From NCBI GenBank assembly GCA_016000195.1, contig JAECRO010000001.1, positions 25,075 to 89,074 of the forward strand: a DNA stretch of 64,000 nt. The letters are read 5' to 3'. This DNA is from Burkholderiales bacterium. Its GTDB lineage: Bacteria; Pseudomonadota; Gammaproteobacteria; Burkholderiales; Burkholderiaceae_C. The notes beneath the pieces were generated by a model that worked only from the letters and a program-made list of their open reading frames with translations, had not been told where the DNA came from and searched no databases. A program made the translations under genes and the position numbers. Shown here piece by piece: positions 32,868 through 41,279 of the stretch (positions within the stretch are counted from its first letter, which is position 1; every line of letters starts with the position of its first letter).

Positions 32868-32878
32868 TTGCAGTGCAA
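32868..32878. promoter_or_regulatory. Candidate PhaR operator upstream of phaZ
   Basis: TTGCA-G-TGCAA is a perfect 5-1-5 inverted repeat 50 bp before the phaZ start. It resembles the TTGCA/TGCAA core reported for PhaR, the PHB-responsive repressor of phasin genes in Proteobacteria. The match is from memory of that motif. Confidence 0.5.
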
Positions 32879-32903
32879 TATAACAGGCGCCAGCGCTTGG
32901 CAA

Positions 32904-32917
32904 CTAGTGATCACTAG
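32904..32917. promoter_or_regulatory. 14-bp perfect palindrome between phaZ and the dioxygenase gene
   Basis: CTAGTGATCACTAG lies in the 341-bp divergent spacer 32819-33159, which has no gene. It could bind a dimeric regulator of either neighbour. The rest of the spacer shows no assignable promoter. Confidence 0.4.
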
Positions 32918-33159
32918 CGGGTTTTCAAGCTTTTTTACAATTATTACGCTGAAGTTATTCCCCGTGCGAGGGATAAGGACGCGCTTGCCTGTTCACGGCT
33001 ATGGTAGGCCATTCGAGAATTTTTTCTGCGTATTGCTGGCGCTTCACAATCGGAATGCCTGTGCTTGCCCGCCAGGAAATGGCTGTATTAAAGAAGTCGA
33101 CAATCCTGCATTCCCCGCATTAAGCAAAACTTTCCCTACCCATCTTTACAGGACAAACA

Positions 33160-34014
33160 ATGCTCACGACACCTGATGCTGCCGCGCTTGACCAGCTGCC
33201 GTCCCTGAAAAAATCCGACAGGATGCCGGTGTTGTTCATGGGTCATGGCAGTCCCATGAATGCCCTTGGCGACAATGAATACCGGCGTAGCTGGCAGGCA
33301 CTGGGCGCTGAATTTGGCAGCAAGCAGCCCCGGCCGCAACTGATCTTGTGCATTTCGGCGCATTGGCTGACGCAAGGCTGGTGGCTGACCGCCATGCCGC
33401 AGCCCAAAACCATCCACGACTTTGGCGGATTTCCGCAGGAGCTGTTTGATGAGCAGTACCCGGCGCCCGGCGATCCGCTGGCAGCCCAGGCGATCAGCCT
33501 GCTGGTCAGGCAGCGCGAATCCCTGCCGCTGGGGCTCGATGTGGGCGAGTGGGGGCTGGACCACGGCGCCTGGTCGGTGCTCAAGCCCATGTTTCCCGGG
33601 GCCGACATTCCGGTCATCCAGCTCAGCATGGACTATGCGCGCGCGCCTGAAGACCACTATGCGCTGGCAAAACAGCTCAAGGCCCTGCGCAACCGGGGCG
33701 TGCTGATCGTTGCCAGCGGCAATATCGTGCATAACCTGCGCCAGATGCAGCGTGGCGCCGAGGGCAACCAGGCCTATGACTGGGCGCTGGAGTTTGACCA
33801 GACGATTGGCGGCTATGTCCAGCAAGGCAATCTGGATGCCCTGCAGAATTTCCAGAAATTGGGCTCTCTGGCCAAAATGGCCCATCCCACCCATGAGCAT
33901 TATTTGCCGCTTCTTTATGCCGCAGGGGCAGTTGATGCAAGGGAGCCGATGCGATTTTTGAACACCAGCTTTCAGGGCGGCTCGATTTCCATGCGCTCAA
34001 TGGTCTGGGGTTGA
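33160..34014 (+). CDS. ygiD: DODA-type extradiol aromatic ring-opening dioxygenase (YgiD family)
   Basis: 284 aa. Class III extradiol dioxygenase fold (LigB-like). Likely metal-binding His residues are in LFMGHGSPMNAL, CISAHWLTQ, EWGLDHGAWSVL and SGNIVHNLR. In E. coli YgiD opens 4,5-DOPA; the natural substrate here is unknown. It is a lone gene; the spacer after it carries repeat copy A and a terminator shared with the convergent SWIB gene. Confidence 0.92.
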   Translation: MLTTPDAAALDQLPSLKKSDRMPVLFMGHGSPMNALGDNEYRRSWQALGAEFGSKQPRPQLILCISAHWLTQGWWLTAMPQPKTIHDFGGFPQELFDEQYPAPGDPLAAQAISLLVRQRESLPLGLDVGEWGLDHGAWSVLKPMFPGADIPVIQLSMDYARAPEDHYALAKQLKALRNRGVLIVASGNIVHNLRQMQRGAEGNQAYDWALEFDQTIGGYVQQGNLDALQNFQKLGSLAKMAHPTHEHYLPLLYAAGAVDAREPMRFLNTSFQGGSISMRSMVWG

Positions 34015-34019
34015 GGTCA

Positions 34020-34079
34020 TTTTGCTATCAAAAATATAGCTGCATACGCATACAAGCCGTGCGCAATAGGCATAAAACA
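34020..34079 (+). repeat. Dispersed hairpin repeat, copy A
   Basis: GCTATCAAAAATATAGC (34024-34040) is followed by TGCATACGCATACAAGCCGTGC and an AATAGGCATAAAA end. It begins 6 bp after the dioxygenase stop codon, again at a gene 3' end. Confidence 0.75.
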
Positions 34080-34155
34080 CCCATAAGCTGGTGAAAAATG
34101 CCGGTCAACCCTGTGACCGGCACGCCACGGATTGCAGGTCTTCCAGTCGGCATGA

Positions 34156-34181
34156 AAATAGCCGCTCAAAAGCGGCTATTT
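34156..34181 (-). terminator. Terminator of the SWIB gene, possibly bidirectional
   Basis: An 11-bp stem (arms AATAGCCGCT / AGCGGCTATT plus one A-T pair) closes a CAAA loop, with a T-run on the minus-strand side. It lies 29 bp past the SWIB stop and could also end the dioxygenase transcript. Confidence 0.8.
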
Positions 34182-34209
34182 GACAGGCGTGAAACCTCTT
34201 TAAAACACG

Positions 34210-34626
34210 TTATTTAACGTGTTTGCCGATCAGGCCGGCCATCTCGAACATCGACACCTGCGGCTTGCCAAAGACGGCCAGCAATTTTGCGTCAGCGTTG
34301 ATCATGCGCTTGTTGGCCTGGTCCTGCAGGTTGTTGGCCTTGATATAGACCCACAGCTTGCTGACAATTTCAGTGCGTGGCAAAGGCTTGTCGCCCACCA
34401 CGGCAGACAATTCGGGGCTCAAGGTCAGCGCTTTCATGAAGGCTGGGTTCGGGGTGCGCTTTTTGGCCGGGGCAGCTGCTGTCTTTGCTGCCGATTTTTC
34501 AGTAGCGACGTCCTTGGCAGGTGCTGGAGTTTTGGCCGCGGCCGTTTTGGCTGGAGCCGCTTTTTTTGCGGCGACAGTTTTTTCCGGGGCCGCTTTTTTT
34601 GCAGGCGCTTTTTTCGCAGTTGCCAT
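34210..34626 (-). CDS. SWIB/MDM2 domain protein with lysine/alanine-rich N-terminus
   Basis: 138 aa. Residues 1-58 are histone-H1-like Lys/Ala/Pro repeats (KKAPAKKAAP), which probably bind nucleic acid. Residues 60-138 form a SWIB fold with PLPRTEIVSKLWVYIKANNL and KMFEM-like end (VSMFEMAGLIGKHVK). Similar proteins are found in Chlamydia and Burkholderiales and are thought to be nucleoid-associated. The role is unproven. A GGAA ribosome binding site precedes the ATG. Confidence 0.92.
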   Translation of the reverse strand: MATAKKAPAKKAAPEKTVAAKKAAPAKTAAAKTPAPAKDVATEKSAAKTAAAPAKKRTPNPAFMKALTLSPELSAVVGDKPLPRTEIVSKLWVYIKANNLQDQANKRMINADAKLLAVFGKPQVSMFEMAGLIGKHVK

Positions 34627-34865
34627 GATTGATTCCTTCTAGACAGTTGACAAATCGCCATGGGAAGATCAACTTCGCCATGGCTTAGCGCATGCTACTG
34701 GAGAAAATCCTGTTTGAACGCAGCAAAAGACATTATTTCCGGCGTCTTGTGGCAGATTTACCCCTGAAAATCAAAAAATCACGCCCTGGCGTCTTGCCGT
34801 ACCTCATGGTGCAGTCCGCGCGCCTGGAAAATACCCGGATACCCACTCCTGAAAATGAACCAAAA

Positions 34866-35378
34866 ATGACCCAGACCGCTTCGCTTTCATTCGCCACCTG
34901 TGATCTTTGTGATGCCCACAAAAACGACACCACCGGCCAGTTTCAGGTGCTGCCGCCGGTTTTCAGGGACTTTGGCGCCGTCCGAAAATTCAGCGGTCCG
35001 GTGGTTACGGTCAAGTGCTTTGAAGACAATTCGCTGGTCAAGGCTGCAGTGGACTCGCCTGGCGAGGGCCGTATATTGGTCGTCGATGGCGGAGCATCAT
35101 TGCGCCGTGCCTTGCTGGGCGGCAACCTGGGCGCTGCGGCGGCCAGGAACGGCTGGGCTGGTGTCGTGATTGACGGCTGCGTCCGCGATGTCGCCGAACT
35201 GGCGCAGTGCAGCACCGGCATACGGGCGCTTGCCGCCATGCCATTGCCTACCGAAAAGCGTCAGGAAGGACAGCGCGACATTGCAGTCCAGCTGCAGGGC
35301 GTGTGGGTACGTCCGGGCGACTGGCTCTATGCCGATGAAGATGGCATGGTGCTCATGGCACCGCCACTCACGGCTTGA
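34866..35378 (+). CDS. rraA: RraA-like ribonuclease E inhibitor / HMG aldolase family protein
   Basis: 170 aa from ATG 34866. The frame is open for another 58 codons upstream, but those residues are not family-like. It contains SFATCDLCDAHKND, the conserved GGNLGAAAARNGWAGVVIDG and CVRDVAEL. The family includes RNase E inhibitor RraA and a 4-hydroxy-4-methyl-2-oxoglutarate aldolase with the same fold; sequence alone does not decide between them. It is convergent with the 6S RNA gene. Confidence 0.9.
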   Translation: MTQTASLSFATCDLCDAHKNDTTGQFQVLPPVFRDFGAVRKFSGPVVTVKCFEDNSLVKAAVDSPGEGRILVVDGGASLRRALLGGNLGAAAARNGWAGVVIDGCVRDVAELAQCSTGIRALAAMPLPTEKRQEGQRDIAVQLQGVWVRPGDWLYADEDGMVLMAPPLTA

Positions 35379-35474
35379 GCCGGAGTTGATAAACGCACCG
35401 TCTCAACTGCTCAGGCCCCTGTAGAAACGCTGCGTTCCAGTCAGAACAGCGGTGCCTGAAGCGGCAAGAAAATA

Positions 35475-35652
35475 AGGTGTCTGCGAATGCCGCCGGACCG
35501 TCATCCTGAACCGGGGTTCAGGTGGGCGAGGGCAGTCAGGCTTCGGGTTCGTCTGACGCGAGACGATCACACCAGCCTGACAATTTACCAAGCCCGTGCT
35601 CGTGGAGCATTGGTTCAAGGAAATATAAAGCCCAGCGCGCACCGCAGACGAT
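35475..35652 (-). ncRNA. ssrS: 6S RNA
   Basis: Located directly downstream of zapA on the same strand, the conserved position for 6S RNA. The ends pair: GTCTGCG (35643-35649) with CGCAGAC (35479-35485), both read on the minus strand. The internal segments GTGTGATCGTCTCGCGTCAG and CGAACCCGAAGCCTGAC flank the large central bubble seen in betaproteobacterial 6S RNAs. It mimics an open promoter and sequesters sigma70 RNA polymerase in stationary phase. Exact ends are estimated. Confidence 0.85.
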
Positions 35653-35655
35653 TCA

Positions 35656-35661
35656 ATTGTA
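35656..35661 (-). promoter_or_regulatory. -10 hexamer of ssrS
   Basis: TACAAT on the minus strand, 7 bp before the estimated 5' end of 6S RNA. The same hexamer occurs at 36292-36297 upstream of the zapB-like gene. Confidence 0.55.
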
Positions 35662-35703
35662 GGCCTATACGCCGGGTCCGCTGCCGGGCGGCAGGCCAAA
35701 AAA

Positions 35704-36036
35704 TCAATGGGCGGGATTTTCGCTGGCCAGTGCCGCATCGAGCCTTTGAAGCAAGGCTTCGAGCTGGGCATGCGCGCTTTCACTGGCCGTGTCTGGCGCT
35801 TCTGCGGCCTGGTCTGCCTCCTGTTGCAGCACCGGGGCAGGCTCCTGCAATTGGTAGGCCAGGTTCAGGGCTGCCAGCACGGCAATGCGGTCGCGCGCCT
35901 TGACTTTTCCGGCATCGCGGATCTTGCACATGGCCGAATCCACCGTACGAACGGCTTCGAGCAGGCGGGTTTCGCTGTTTTCCGGGCAGCCCAGCATGTA
36001 GTTCTGCCCCATGATCTGTACTTCCAGCTGTTTCAT
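35704..36036 (-). CDS. zapA: Cell division protein ZapA
   Basis: 110 aa. FtsZ-ring stabiliser with an N-terminal ZapA fold (QIMGQNYMLGCPENSETRLL) and a C-terminal coiled coil. Its start overlaps the stop of the zapB-like gene by 4 bp, and 6S RNA follows it, as in many Proteobacteria. Confidence 0.93.
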   Translation of the reverse strand: MKQLEVQIMGQNYMLGCPENSETRLLEAVRTVDSAMCKIRDAGKVKARDRIAVLAALNLAYQLQEPAPVLQQEADQAAEAPDTASESAHAQLEALLQRLDAALASENPAH

Positions 36037-36281
36037 CGCGCAGGGCCCACGGGTGTATTGAGAACGGAATCGGTGCTTTCGGGCAGGCGTTCAATCAGGG
36101 CATCCACGCGGGCGCGCGCGGCGCTCAGCCGTGACCTGAGCGAATCTCGCTCCAGCTTCAGGATGCTGACCTGTTCGCCCAGTTGCATGTTGCTGCGCTG
36201 CAATTCCTCGTAGCGCAGCAGGAGTTGCTCTACGCGTTTGGTAATTTGGTCGATTTGATTGACTTGGTTTTGGTTCGACAT
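36033..36281 (-). CDS. ZapB-like coiled-coil protein
   Basis: 82 aa from ATG 36279-36281. Apart from both ends it is almost wholly coiled coil (QLLLRYEELQRSNMQLGEQV), resembling cell-division factor ZapB (DUF904). It overlaps zapA by ATGA. A TACAAT at 36292-36297 is a probable -10. The open frame continues 47 codons upstream into the riboswitch region and is not used. Confidence 0.8.
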   Translation of the reverse strand: MSNQNQVNQIDQITKRVEQLLLRYEELQRSNMQLGEQVSILKLERDSLRSRLSAARARVDALIERLPESTDSVLNTPVGPAR

Positions 36282-36332
36282 GGCGATTCCGATTGTAGGG
36301 TTAGCAGCATTTTGCCGCGTAGAATGCCACCT

Positions 36333-36595
36333 GTTGGTGCTCGCCGTGTGGTTCACACACTGCAGTTCAACGGGAAGCAGGAGGAAGTCAACGCCATGCG
36401 CGCCGGTCGAGCCGGTTTGCAAGCGCCGTGATTTCTAACCTGCGCTGCCCCCGCAACGGTAAACGGACGAATGCAGCGCCCTGGAATTCAGACCCAGGGC
36501 CGTATTCAGCTTTCATCATGAGCCACTGAGCGTTTTGAACACGCGCTTGGGAAGGCGATGAGAGCAGTTCCGTCAGCCCGGATACCGGCCAACAA
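36333..36595 (+). ncRNA. Cobalamin (B12) riboswitch
   Basis: Hallmarks in order: the P1/P2 start GTTGGTGCTC, CAACGGGAAGC, CTGCCCCCGCAACGGTAA, the GCCACTG box (36522-36528), TTGGGAAGGCGATG and the 3' CCCGGATACCGGCC. It controls btuB 100 bp downstream and probably the whole cobalamin operon. The 36596-36694 leader contains GC-rich short inverted repeats (GCGTT/AACGC and CACTGGC/GCCGGTG) that may form the expression platform over the btuB ribosome binding site. Confidence 0.95.
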
Positions 36596-36694
36596 GGTGA
36601 ACGCGTACGTCTTTTTTCAAAGGATTGGTGCGTTCGTAACGCTCATGCACTGGCGGGGAAGCCGGTGAGGGGATTTTGTTGATAGCTTGATCTG

Positions 36695-38515
36695 ATGAAA
36701 AATTGTATTTTTAATGTGCGCCTGGCTGTGCTGCCTTTGGCTCTGGCCGCTGCATTTCCGTCTTTTTCGCAAACGCAAACAGCGTCGCAACTCAGGGAAA
36801 CCGTCGTCACCGCCACCCGCAGCGCCCAGCCGCTGAGTGATGTGGTCGCCGATGTGACCATCATTGACCGCGCGCTTATCGAGCGCAGTGGTGCTGCCGG
36901 GCTGGCCGATGTCCTGCAGCGCGTTCCCGGGATTGAAATGTCACGCAACGGCGGCCCTGGCGCCACCACCAGCGTGTTTCTGCGCGGCGCCGAGTCACGC
37001 TTCACGGCGGTCTATATCGACGGTGTGCGGGTGGATTCGCAAGCCACCGGCGGCGCGTCGTGGGAAAGCATTCCGCTGGCCTTGGTTGACCGGATTGAAG
37101 TGCTGCGCGGTCCGGCCGGCGCGGTGTATGGTTCGGACGCCCTCGGAGGCGTTATCCAGATTTTCACGAAACGCGGCGAAAACGGCTTTGCGCCGTTCGT
37201 CGGCATGGGCGTGGGAAGCCATAACACGCGCAAGCTGGACGCCGGCTTCAGCGGCGCCAGCGGCGGCTTTGACTACGCGCTCGGGCTGGCGCATGAAAAA
37301 AGCGATGGCTTCAACGCCCGCACGGTGCCGACCCAAAATCCTGATTCTGACGGCTATAGCAGCCAGTCAGCCAACGTGCGGCTCGGTTTTCAGATCAACA
37401 AGGCGCAGCGCCTGGAAGCCACTTACCTGACGAGCGAGATGGACTCCGGCTATGACAACGGCCTGGGCAAGGACGACCGCAATTTGCACAAGCTTCATGC
37501 GCTGGGCCTGAACTGGCAGGCGCAGTGGACCGATGCCTGGAGCACGCGCCTGTCGGTCAACGATTCGAGCGACCGCTATGAGTCCACGCCTTCGCCCTAC
37601 CTGACGCTTACCCGGCTGCGCGGCTACACCTTGCAAAATGAGTTCCGCCTGGGCACGCATCTCTTCACCGCCGCCCTGGAGCGCAAGGAAGACCATCTGG
37701 AAAATGCGCCCATCGACCAGGGACGTTCGCAGAATGCGGTGGCGCTGGGCTATGGTTTTACTGAAAAAAATCATACCGTCCAGCTGAATGTCCGGCATGA
37801 CCAGGACAGCGAATTTGGCGGCAAGACCACCGGCAGCGCCGCCTATGCCTACGCCTTCACGCCCGAATGGCGCGCATCGGCCTCGGCCGGCACGGCTTTC
37901 AGGGTGCCTACGCTGTACCAGCGCTTCAGCGAGTACGGCGTGGCGACGCTGGTGCCCGAGAGCAGCCGCAACCTGGAACTGGGCCTGCGCTGGTCGCAGG
38001 GCGCCAGCAGCGTCGGGCTGATGGCCTACCGGAACAAGGTCGATAACCTGATTAACTATGTCGGTGGCGCAGGCCCTTGCGCTTCACCGTGGGGCTGCTA
38101 TTCCAACACGGCCCATGCCAGGTATTCAGGCGCCACGCTGACGGCATCGCATGCGGTCAATGGTGTCAATCTGGGCGCTTCGCTGGACCTGCAGAATCCG
38201 CGCGACCTGGACACCGGCAAGCAACTCGCCCGGCGCGCCAGGCAGCATGGCATGCTCACCGCCGACACGCGGGTGGGAAGCTGGCTGCTGGGCGCCGAAG
38301 CGCAGTTCTCGGGCAAGCGCTTTGACGACGCCGCCAACACCAAAGTGCTCAGCGGCTACAGCCTGCTGAACCTGAACGCCAGCACGCCGCTCGCCAGGGA
38401 CTGGACCTTGCTGGCCCGGGTGGACAACCTGGCCGACAAGCAGTACGAACTGGCCCGCACCTATGCCACGGCGGGGCGTTCGTTCTACGTCGGCGTGAAG
38501 TGGGCGCCCCTGTAA
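36695..38515 (+). CDS. btuB: TonB-dependent vitamin B12 outer-membrane receptor
   Basis: 606 aa. A signal peptide (about 1-25, ALAAAFPSFSQ) is followed by a TonB box-like ETVVTATRSAQ and the plug domain with GPAGAVYGSDALGGVIQIF. A 22-strand barrel ends in the outer-membrane signature ending FYVGVKWAPL. It imports corrinoids across the outer membrane using TonB energy. It is first in the riboswitch-controlled operon, and cbiA begins 3 bp after its stop. Confidence 0.95.
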   Translation: MKNCIFNVRLAVLPLALAAAFPSFSQTQTASQLRETVVTATRSAQPLSDVVADVTIIDRALIERSGAAGLADVLQRVPGIEMSRNGGPGATTSVFLRGAESRFTAVYIDGVRVDSQATGGASWESIPLALVDRIEVLRGPAGAVYGSDALGGVIQIFTKRGENGFAPFVGMGVGSHNTRKLDAGFSGASGGFDYALGLAHEKSDGFNARTVPTQNPDSDGYSSQSANVRLGFQINKAQRLEATYLTSEMDSGYDNGLGKDDRNLHKLHALGLNWQAQWTDAWSTRLSVNDSSDRYESTPSPYLTLTRLRGYTLQNEFRLGTHLFTAALERKEDHLENAPIDQGRSQNAVALGYGFTEKNHTVQLNVRHDQDSEFGGKTTGSAAYAYAFTPEWRASASAGTAFRVPTLYQRFSEYGVATLVPESSRNLELGLRWSQGASSVGLMAYRNKVDNLINYVGGAGPCASPWGCYSNTAHARYSGATLTASHAVNGVNLGASLDLQNPRDLDTGKQLARRARQHGMLTADTRVGSWLLGAEAQFSGKRFDDAANTKVLSGYSLLNLNASTPLARDWTLLARVDNLADKQYELARTYATAGRSFYVGVKWAPL

Positions 38516-38517
38516 GC

Positions 38518-39852
38518 ATGGCCCGCTGCCCCGCCATCCTCATCGCCGCCCCGGCTTCCGGCCAGGGCAAGACCACGGTCGCCTGCGCGCTGGCGCGGCT
38601 GCATGCGCGGCAGGGCCGGCGGGTGCGCGTCTTCAAGTGCGGACCGGACTTTCTGGACCCCTACTGGCTGACGCTGGCCAGCGGCGCGCCCGTGCATCAG
38701 CTTGATTTGTGGATGACCGGCGAAGCCGACTGCGCGCAACGCCTGCACGACGCCGCGCTTCAGGCCGACCTGATCATTGTCGAAGGCGTGATGGGGCTGT
38801 TTGACGGCCAGCCCAGCGCGGCCGATCTGGCGCAGCGCTTCGGCTTGAAGGTGGTCGCGGTGATTGACGCCGGCGCCATGGCCGGAACCTTTGGCGCGCT
38901 GGCCTGGGGGTTGCAGCATTACCGGGAAGGCTTGCCTTTTGCCGGCGTATTGGCCAACCGGGTGGCCTCGTCCGGTCACGCCGTGATGCTGGAAGACAGC
39001 CTGCGCGACCCGGCCCAATGGCTGGGCGCCTTGACGCGCAACGAAGCCTTGACGCTGCCCGAGCGGCACCTGGGCCTGGTCATGGAGCATGAACTCGGCG
39101 ATGCCATGCAGCGGCTCGATGCGGCGGCCGACGCGCTGGCGCAAACCAGGCTGGGGCAGATGACGGCCGATGACCTGCAGGCCTGGGCCGTCACTTTCGA
39201 GGCGGACGATGCGCAAAGGCTGGACTTTCCGGCGGATGTTCTGCAGGGCCGGACGATTGCAGTCGCCCGCGATGCAGCCTTCTGCTTTCTGTACGCCGCC
39301 AACATCGACTGCCTGCAGGCCATGGGCGCCGAACTGGCCTATTTCTCGCCGCTTCAGGACCGTGCGCTGCCGCCCTGCGATGCGCTGTGGCTGCCCGGCG
39401 GCTATCCCGAACTGCATGCCGAGACACTGGCAGCCAACGCCGCCATGAAAGCCGGCATCACCCGCCACGTCCAGGCCGGCAAGCCGGTCTGGGCCGAGTG
39501 CGGCGGCATGATGGCCTTGTTCGACGAGTTGACGGGCGTCGATGGCGCGAGCTGGCCGATGTGGGGCATCCTGCCCGGCCGCGTGACCATGCAAAAGCGC
39601 CTGGCCGCGCTGGGGCCGCAGCAGCTTGAGGTGGCGGGCGGAATTTTGCGCGGCCACACGTTTCACTATTCCACCTGCGCCACGCCGCTGCAGGCCGCAA
39701 GCCGCACCCAGGCCGCGCCGGGGCGCACCTTGCGCGGCGAAGGCGAGGCGCTGTATGTGTCGGGATCGGTCAAGGCGAGTTATTTTCACGCCTGGTTCGC
39801 GTCCAGCCCGGCTGCGGCGGCGCGCCTGTTTTTGAAGGAAGACCATGACTGA
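38518..39852 (+). CDS. cbiA: Cobyrinate a,c-diamide synthase
   Basis: 444 aa from ATG 38518 right after the btuB stop. It amidates the a and c side chains of cobyrinate with glutamine and ATP. The N-terminal P-loop is in APASGQGKTTVACALARL, and the C-terminal class I glutamine amidotransferase has Cys in PVWAECGGMMALFDEL. The His/Glu triad part includes GHTFHYSTC. It overlaps the next gene by 8 bp. Confidence 0.95.
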   Translation: MARCPAILIAAPASGQGKTTVACALARLHARQGRRVRVFKCGPDFLDPYWLTLASGAPVHQLDLWMTGEADCAQRLHDAALQADLIIVEGVMGLFDGQPSAADLAQRFGLKVVAVIDAGAMAGTFGALAWGLQHYREGLPFAGVLANRVASSGHAVMLEDSLRDPAQWLGALTRNEALTLPERHLGLVMEHELGDAMQRLDAAADALAQTRLGQMTADDLQAWAVTFEADDAQRLDFPADVLQGRTIAVARDAAFCFLYAANIDCLQAMGAELAYFSPLQDRALPPCDALWLPGGYPELHAETLAANAAMKAGITRHVQAGKPVWAECGGMMALFDELTGVDGASWPMWGILPGRVTMQKRLAALGPQQLEVAGGILRGHTFHYSTCATPLQAASRTQAAPGRTLRGEGEALYVSGSVKASYFHAWFASSPAAAARLFLKEDHD

Positions 39853-40696
39853 ACCAACCAGCGGCTGGCGCGCACTGGCCGCCAGCCACGACAGCAGCGT
39901 TTATGGCCCGCAGCGCATCGTCTGCCTGACCGAAGAGCCCACCGAATGGCTCTACCTGCTGGGCGAAGAGCGGCGCATCGTCGGCATCTCGGGCTACACC
40001 GTGCGCCCGCCGCGTGCGCGCGACGAAAAACCCAAGGTCAGCGCCTACCTGAGCGCCAAAATCGACAAGATTGTTGAATTGCGGCCCGACTGCGTGATCG
40101 GCTTTTCGGACCTGCAGGCCGATATCGCGGCGCAACTGATTCGCCACGGCATCCAGGTCACCATCTTCAACCAGCGCAGCGTGGCCGGGATTTTCTCGAT
40201 GCTTTATCAGTTAGCTGCCATGGTCGGGCAGGTCGAGCGCGGCCTGGGGCTGATCCGCCGGATGCAGCAGCGCCTGCTTGAGATCGAGCAGGCAGCAAGC
40301 AGCCTCAAGCGCCGCCCGCGCGTGTTTTTCGAGGAATGGCACGACCCGCACATCAGCTGCATTGCCTGGGTGTCCGAGCTGATCGGCATTGCCGGCGGCG
40401 ACGACTGCTTCCCCGAACTGGCCACGGAACCGATGGGCAAGGGCCGCATCATCGCCGACGGACTGGAGATCGTGCGGCGCGCGCCCGACATCATTTTCGG
40501 CTCCTGGTGCGGCAAGAAGTTCAGGCCCGAGCTGGTCGCGGCCCGGCCCGGCTGGGACAACGTGCCGGCCCTCAAAAACAAGCAGCTGTTCGAGATCAAG
40601 TCGTCCGAAATCCTGCAGCCGGGACCGGCGGCGCTGACCGATGGCGTCGAGAAGCTGCACAAGTTCATCATGGACTGGGGCCGCCAGCATGCTTGA
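39845..40696 (+). CDS. Cobalamin-binding-like protein of the BtuF fold, no signal peptide
   Basis: 283 aa. It has the periplasmic-binding TroA/BtuF fold: RIVCLTEEPTEWLYLLGE near the start, ELRPDCVIGFSDLQADIAAQ, and the C-terminal WDNVPALKNKQLFEI. No signal peptide or lipobox is seen at either possible start, so it is predicted cytoplasmic, unlike the true BtuF encoded four kb on. Overlaps of 8 bp on both sides make it a coupled member of the operon. A role as an intracellular corrinoid carrier or sensor is inference. Confidence 0.78.
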   Translation: MTEPTSGWRALAASHDSSVYGPQRIVCLTEEPTEWLYLLGEERRIVGISGYTVRPPRARDEKPKVSAYLSAKIDKIVELRPDCVIGFSDLQADIAAQLIRHGIQVTIFNQRSVAGIFSMLYQLAAMVGQVERGLGLIRRMQQRLLEIEQAASSLKRRPRVFFEEWHDPHISCIAWVSELIGIAGGDDCFPELATEPMGKGRIIADGLEIVRRAPDIIFGSWCGKKFRPELVAARPGWDNVPALKNKQLFEIKSSEILQPGPAALTDGVEKLHKFIMDWGRQHA

Positions 40697-41279
40697 AGAA
40701 CTGCAGATCGCCCGCAGCGAGCTGATTCTGGGCGGCCAGAAAAGCGGCAAGTCGCGCCGCGCCGAGCTGCTGGCGCGCCGCTGGCTGGGCCAGTCGCCAG
40801 CACACCAGACGGTGCTGATCGCCACCGCCCAGCCGTGGGACGAGGAAATGCGCGAACGCATCGCGCGCCACCAAGCCGACCGCGCCGGGCGCGTGCCGGG
40901 CATGCGAACGGTTGAAGAACCCGTGCAACTGGCCCAGGCCTTGGCCAGCCACAGCCAGCCGCAAACCCTCGTCGTGGTGGACTGCCTGACGCTGTGGCTG
41001 ACCAATTTGCTGATGCCTGCAGAGAAATTTAAGGAAAATAAGGCTTTTGCGCATGACCCACGGGCGCAGATAGCTATGCTTTTGAGAGCAATCGAGAATG
41101 CCGCCGGCCCGCTCGTGCTGGTCGGCAACGAGATCGGCCTGGGCGTGATTCCGCTCGGGCGCGAGACGCGTGTCTTTGTCGATGCGCTCGGGCGGCTGAA
41201 TCAGGACGTGGCGCAGGCTTGCCAGCGCGTCACCCTGATGGCGGCCGGGTTGCCGCTGAATCTGAAAGGCCAGGCATGA
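40689..41279 (+). CDS. cobP: Adenosylcobinamide kinase / adenosylcobinamide-phosphate guanylyltransferase
   Basis: 196 aa from ATG 40689, overlapping the previous stop by 8 bp. The P-loop LGGQKSGKSRRAE is at about residues 14-26. The nucleotidylated His is probably in RIARHQADR. DCLTLWLTNLL and GNEIGLGVIPLGRETRVF are family signatures. Codons 112-135 derive from repeat copy F, lying in a variable loop between these motifs. The enzyme attaches the GDP part in nucleotide-loop assembly. It ends with an ATGA overlap. Confidence 0.94.
   Translation: MLEELQIARSELILGGQKSGKSRRAELLARRWLGQSPAHQTVLIATAQPWDEEMRERIARHQADRAGRVPGMRTVEEPVQLAQALASHSQPQTLVVVDCLTLWLTNLLMPAEKFKENKAFAHDPRAQIAMLLRAIENAAGPLVLVGNEIGLGVIPLGRETRVFVDALGRLNQDVAQACQRVTLMAAGLPLNLKGQA
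41024..41093 (-). repeat. Dispersed hairpin repeat, copy F, in frame inside cobP
   Basis: On the minus strand TTGCTCTCAAAAGCATAGC is followed by TATCTGCGCCCGTGGGTC, ATGCGCAAAAGCC and TTATTTTCC. It is open in the same frame as copies D, E and I (residue pattern FA.....A.IA). Confidence 0.72.
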
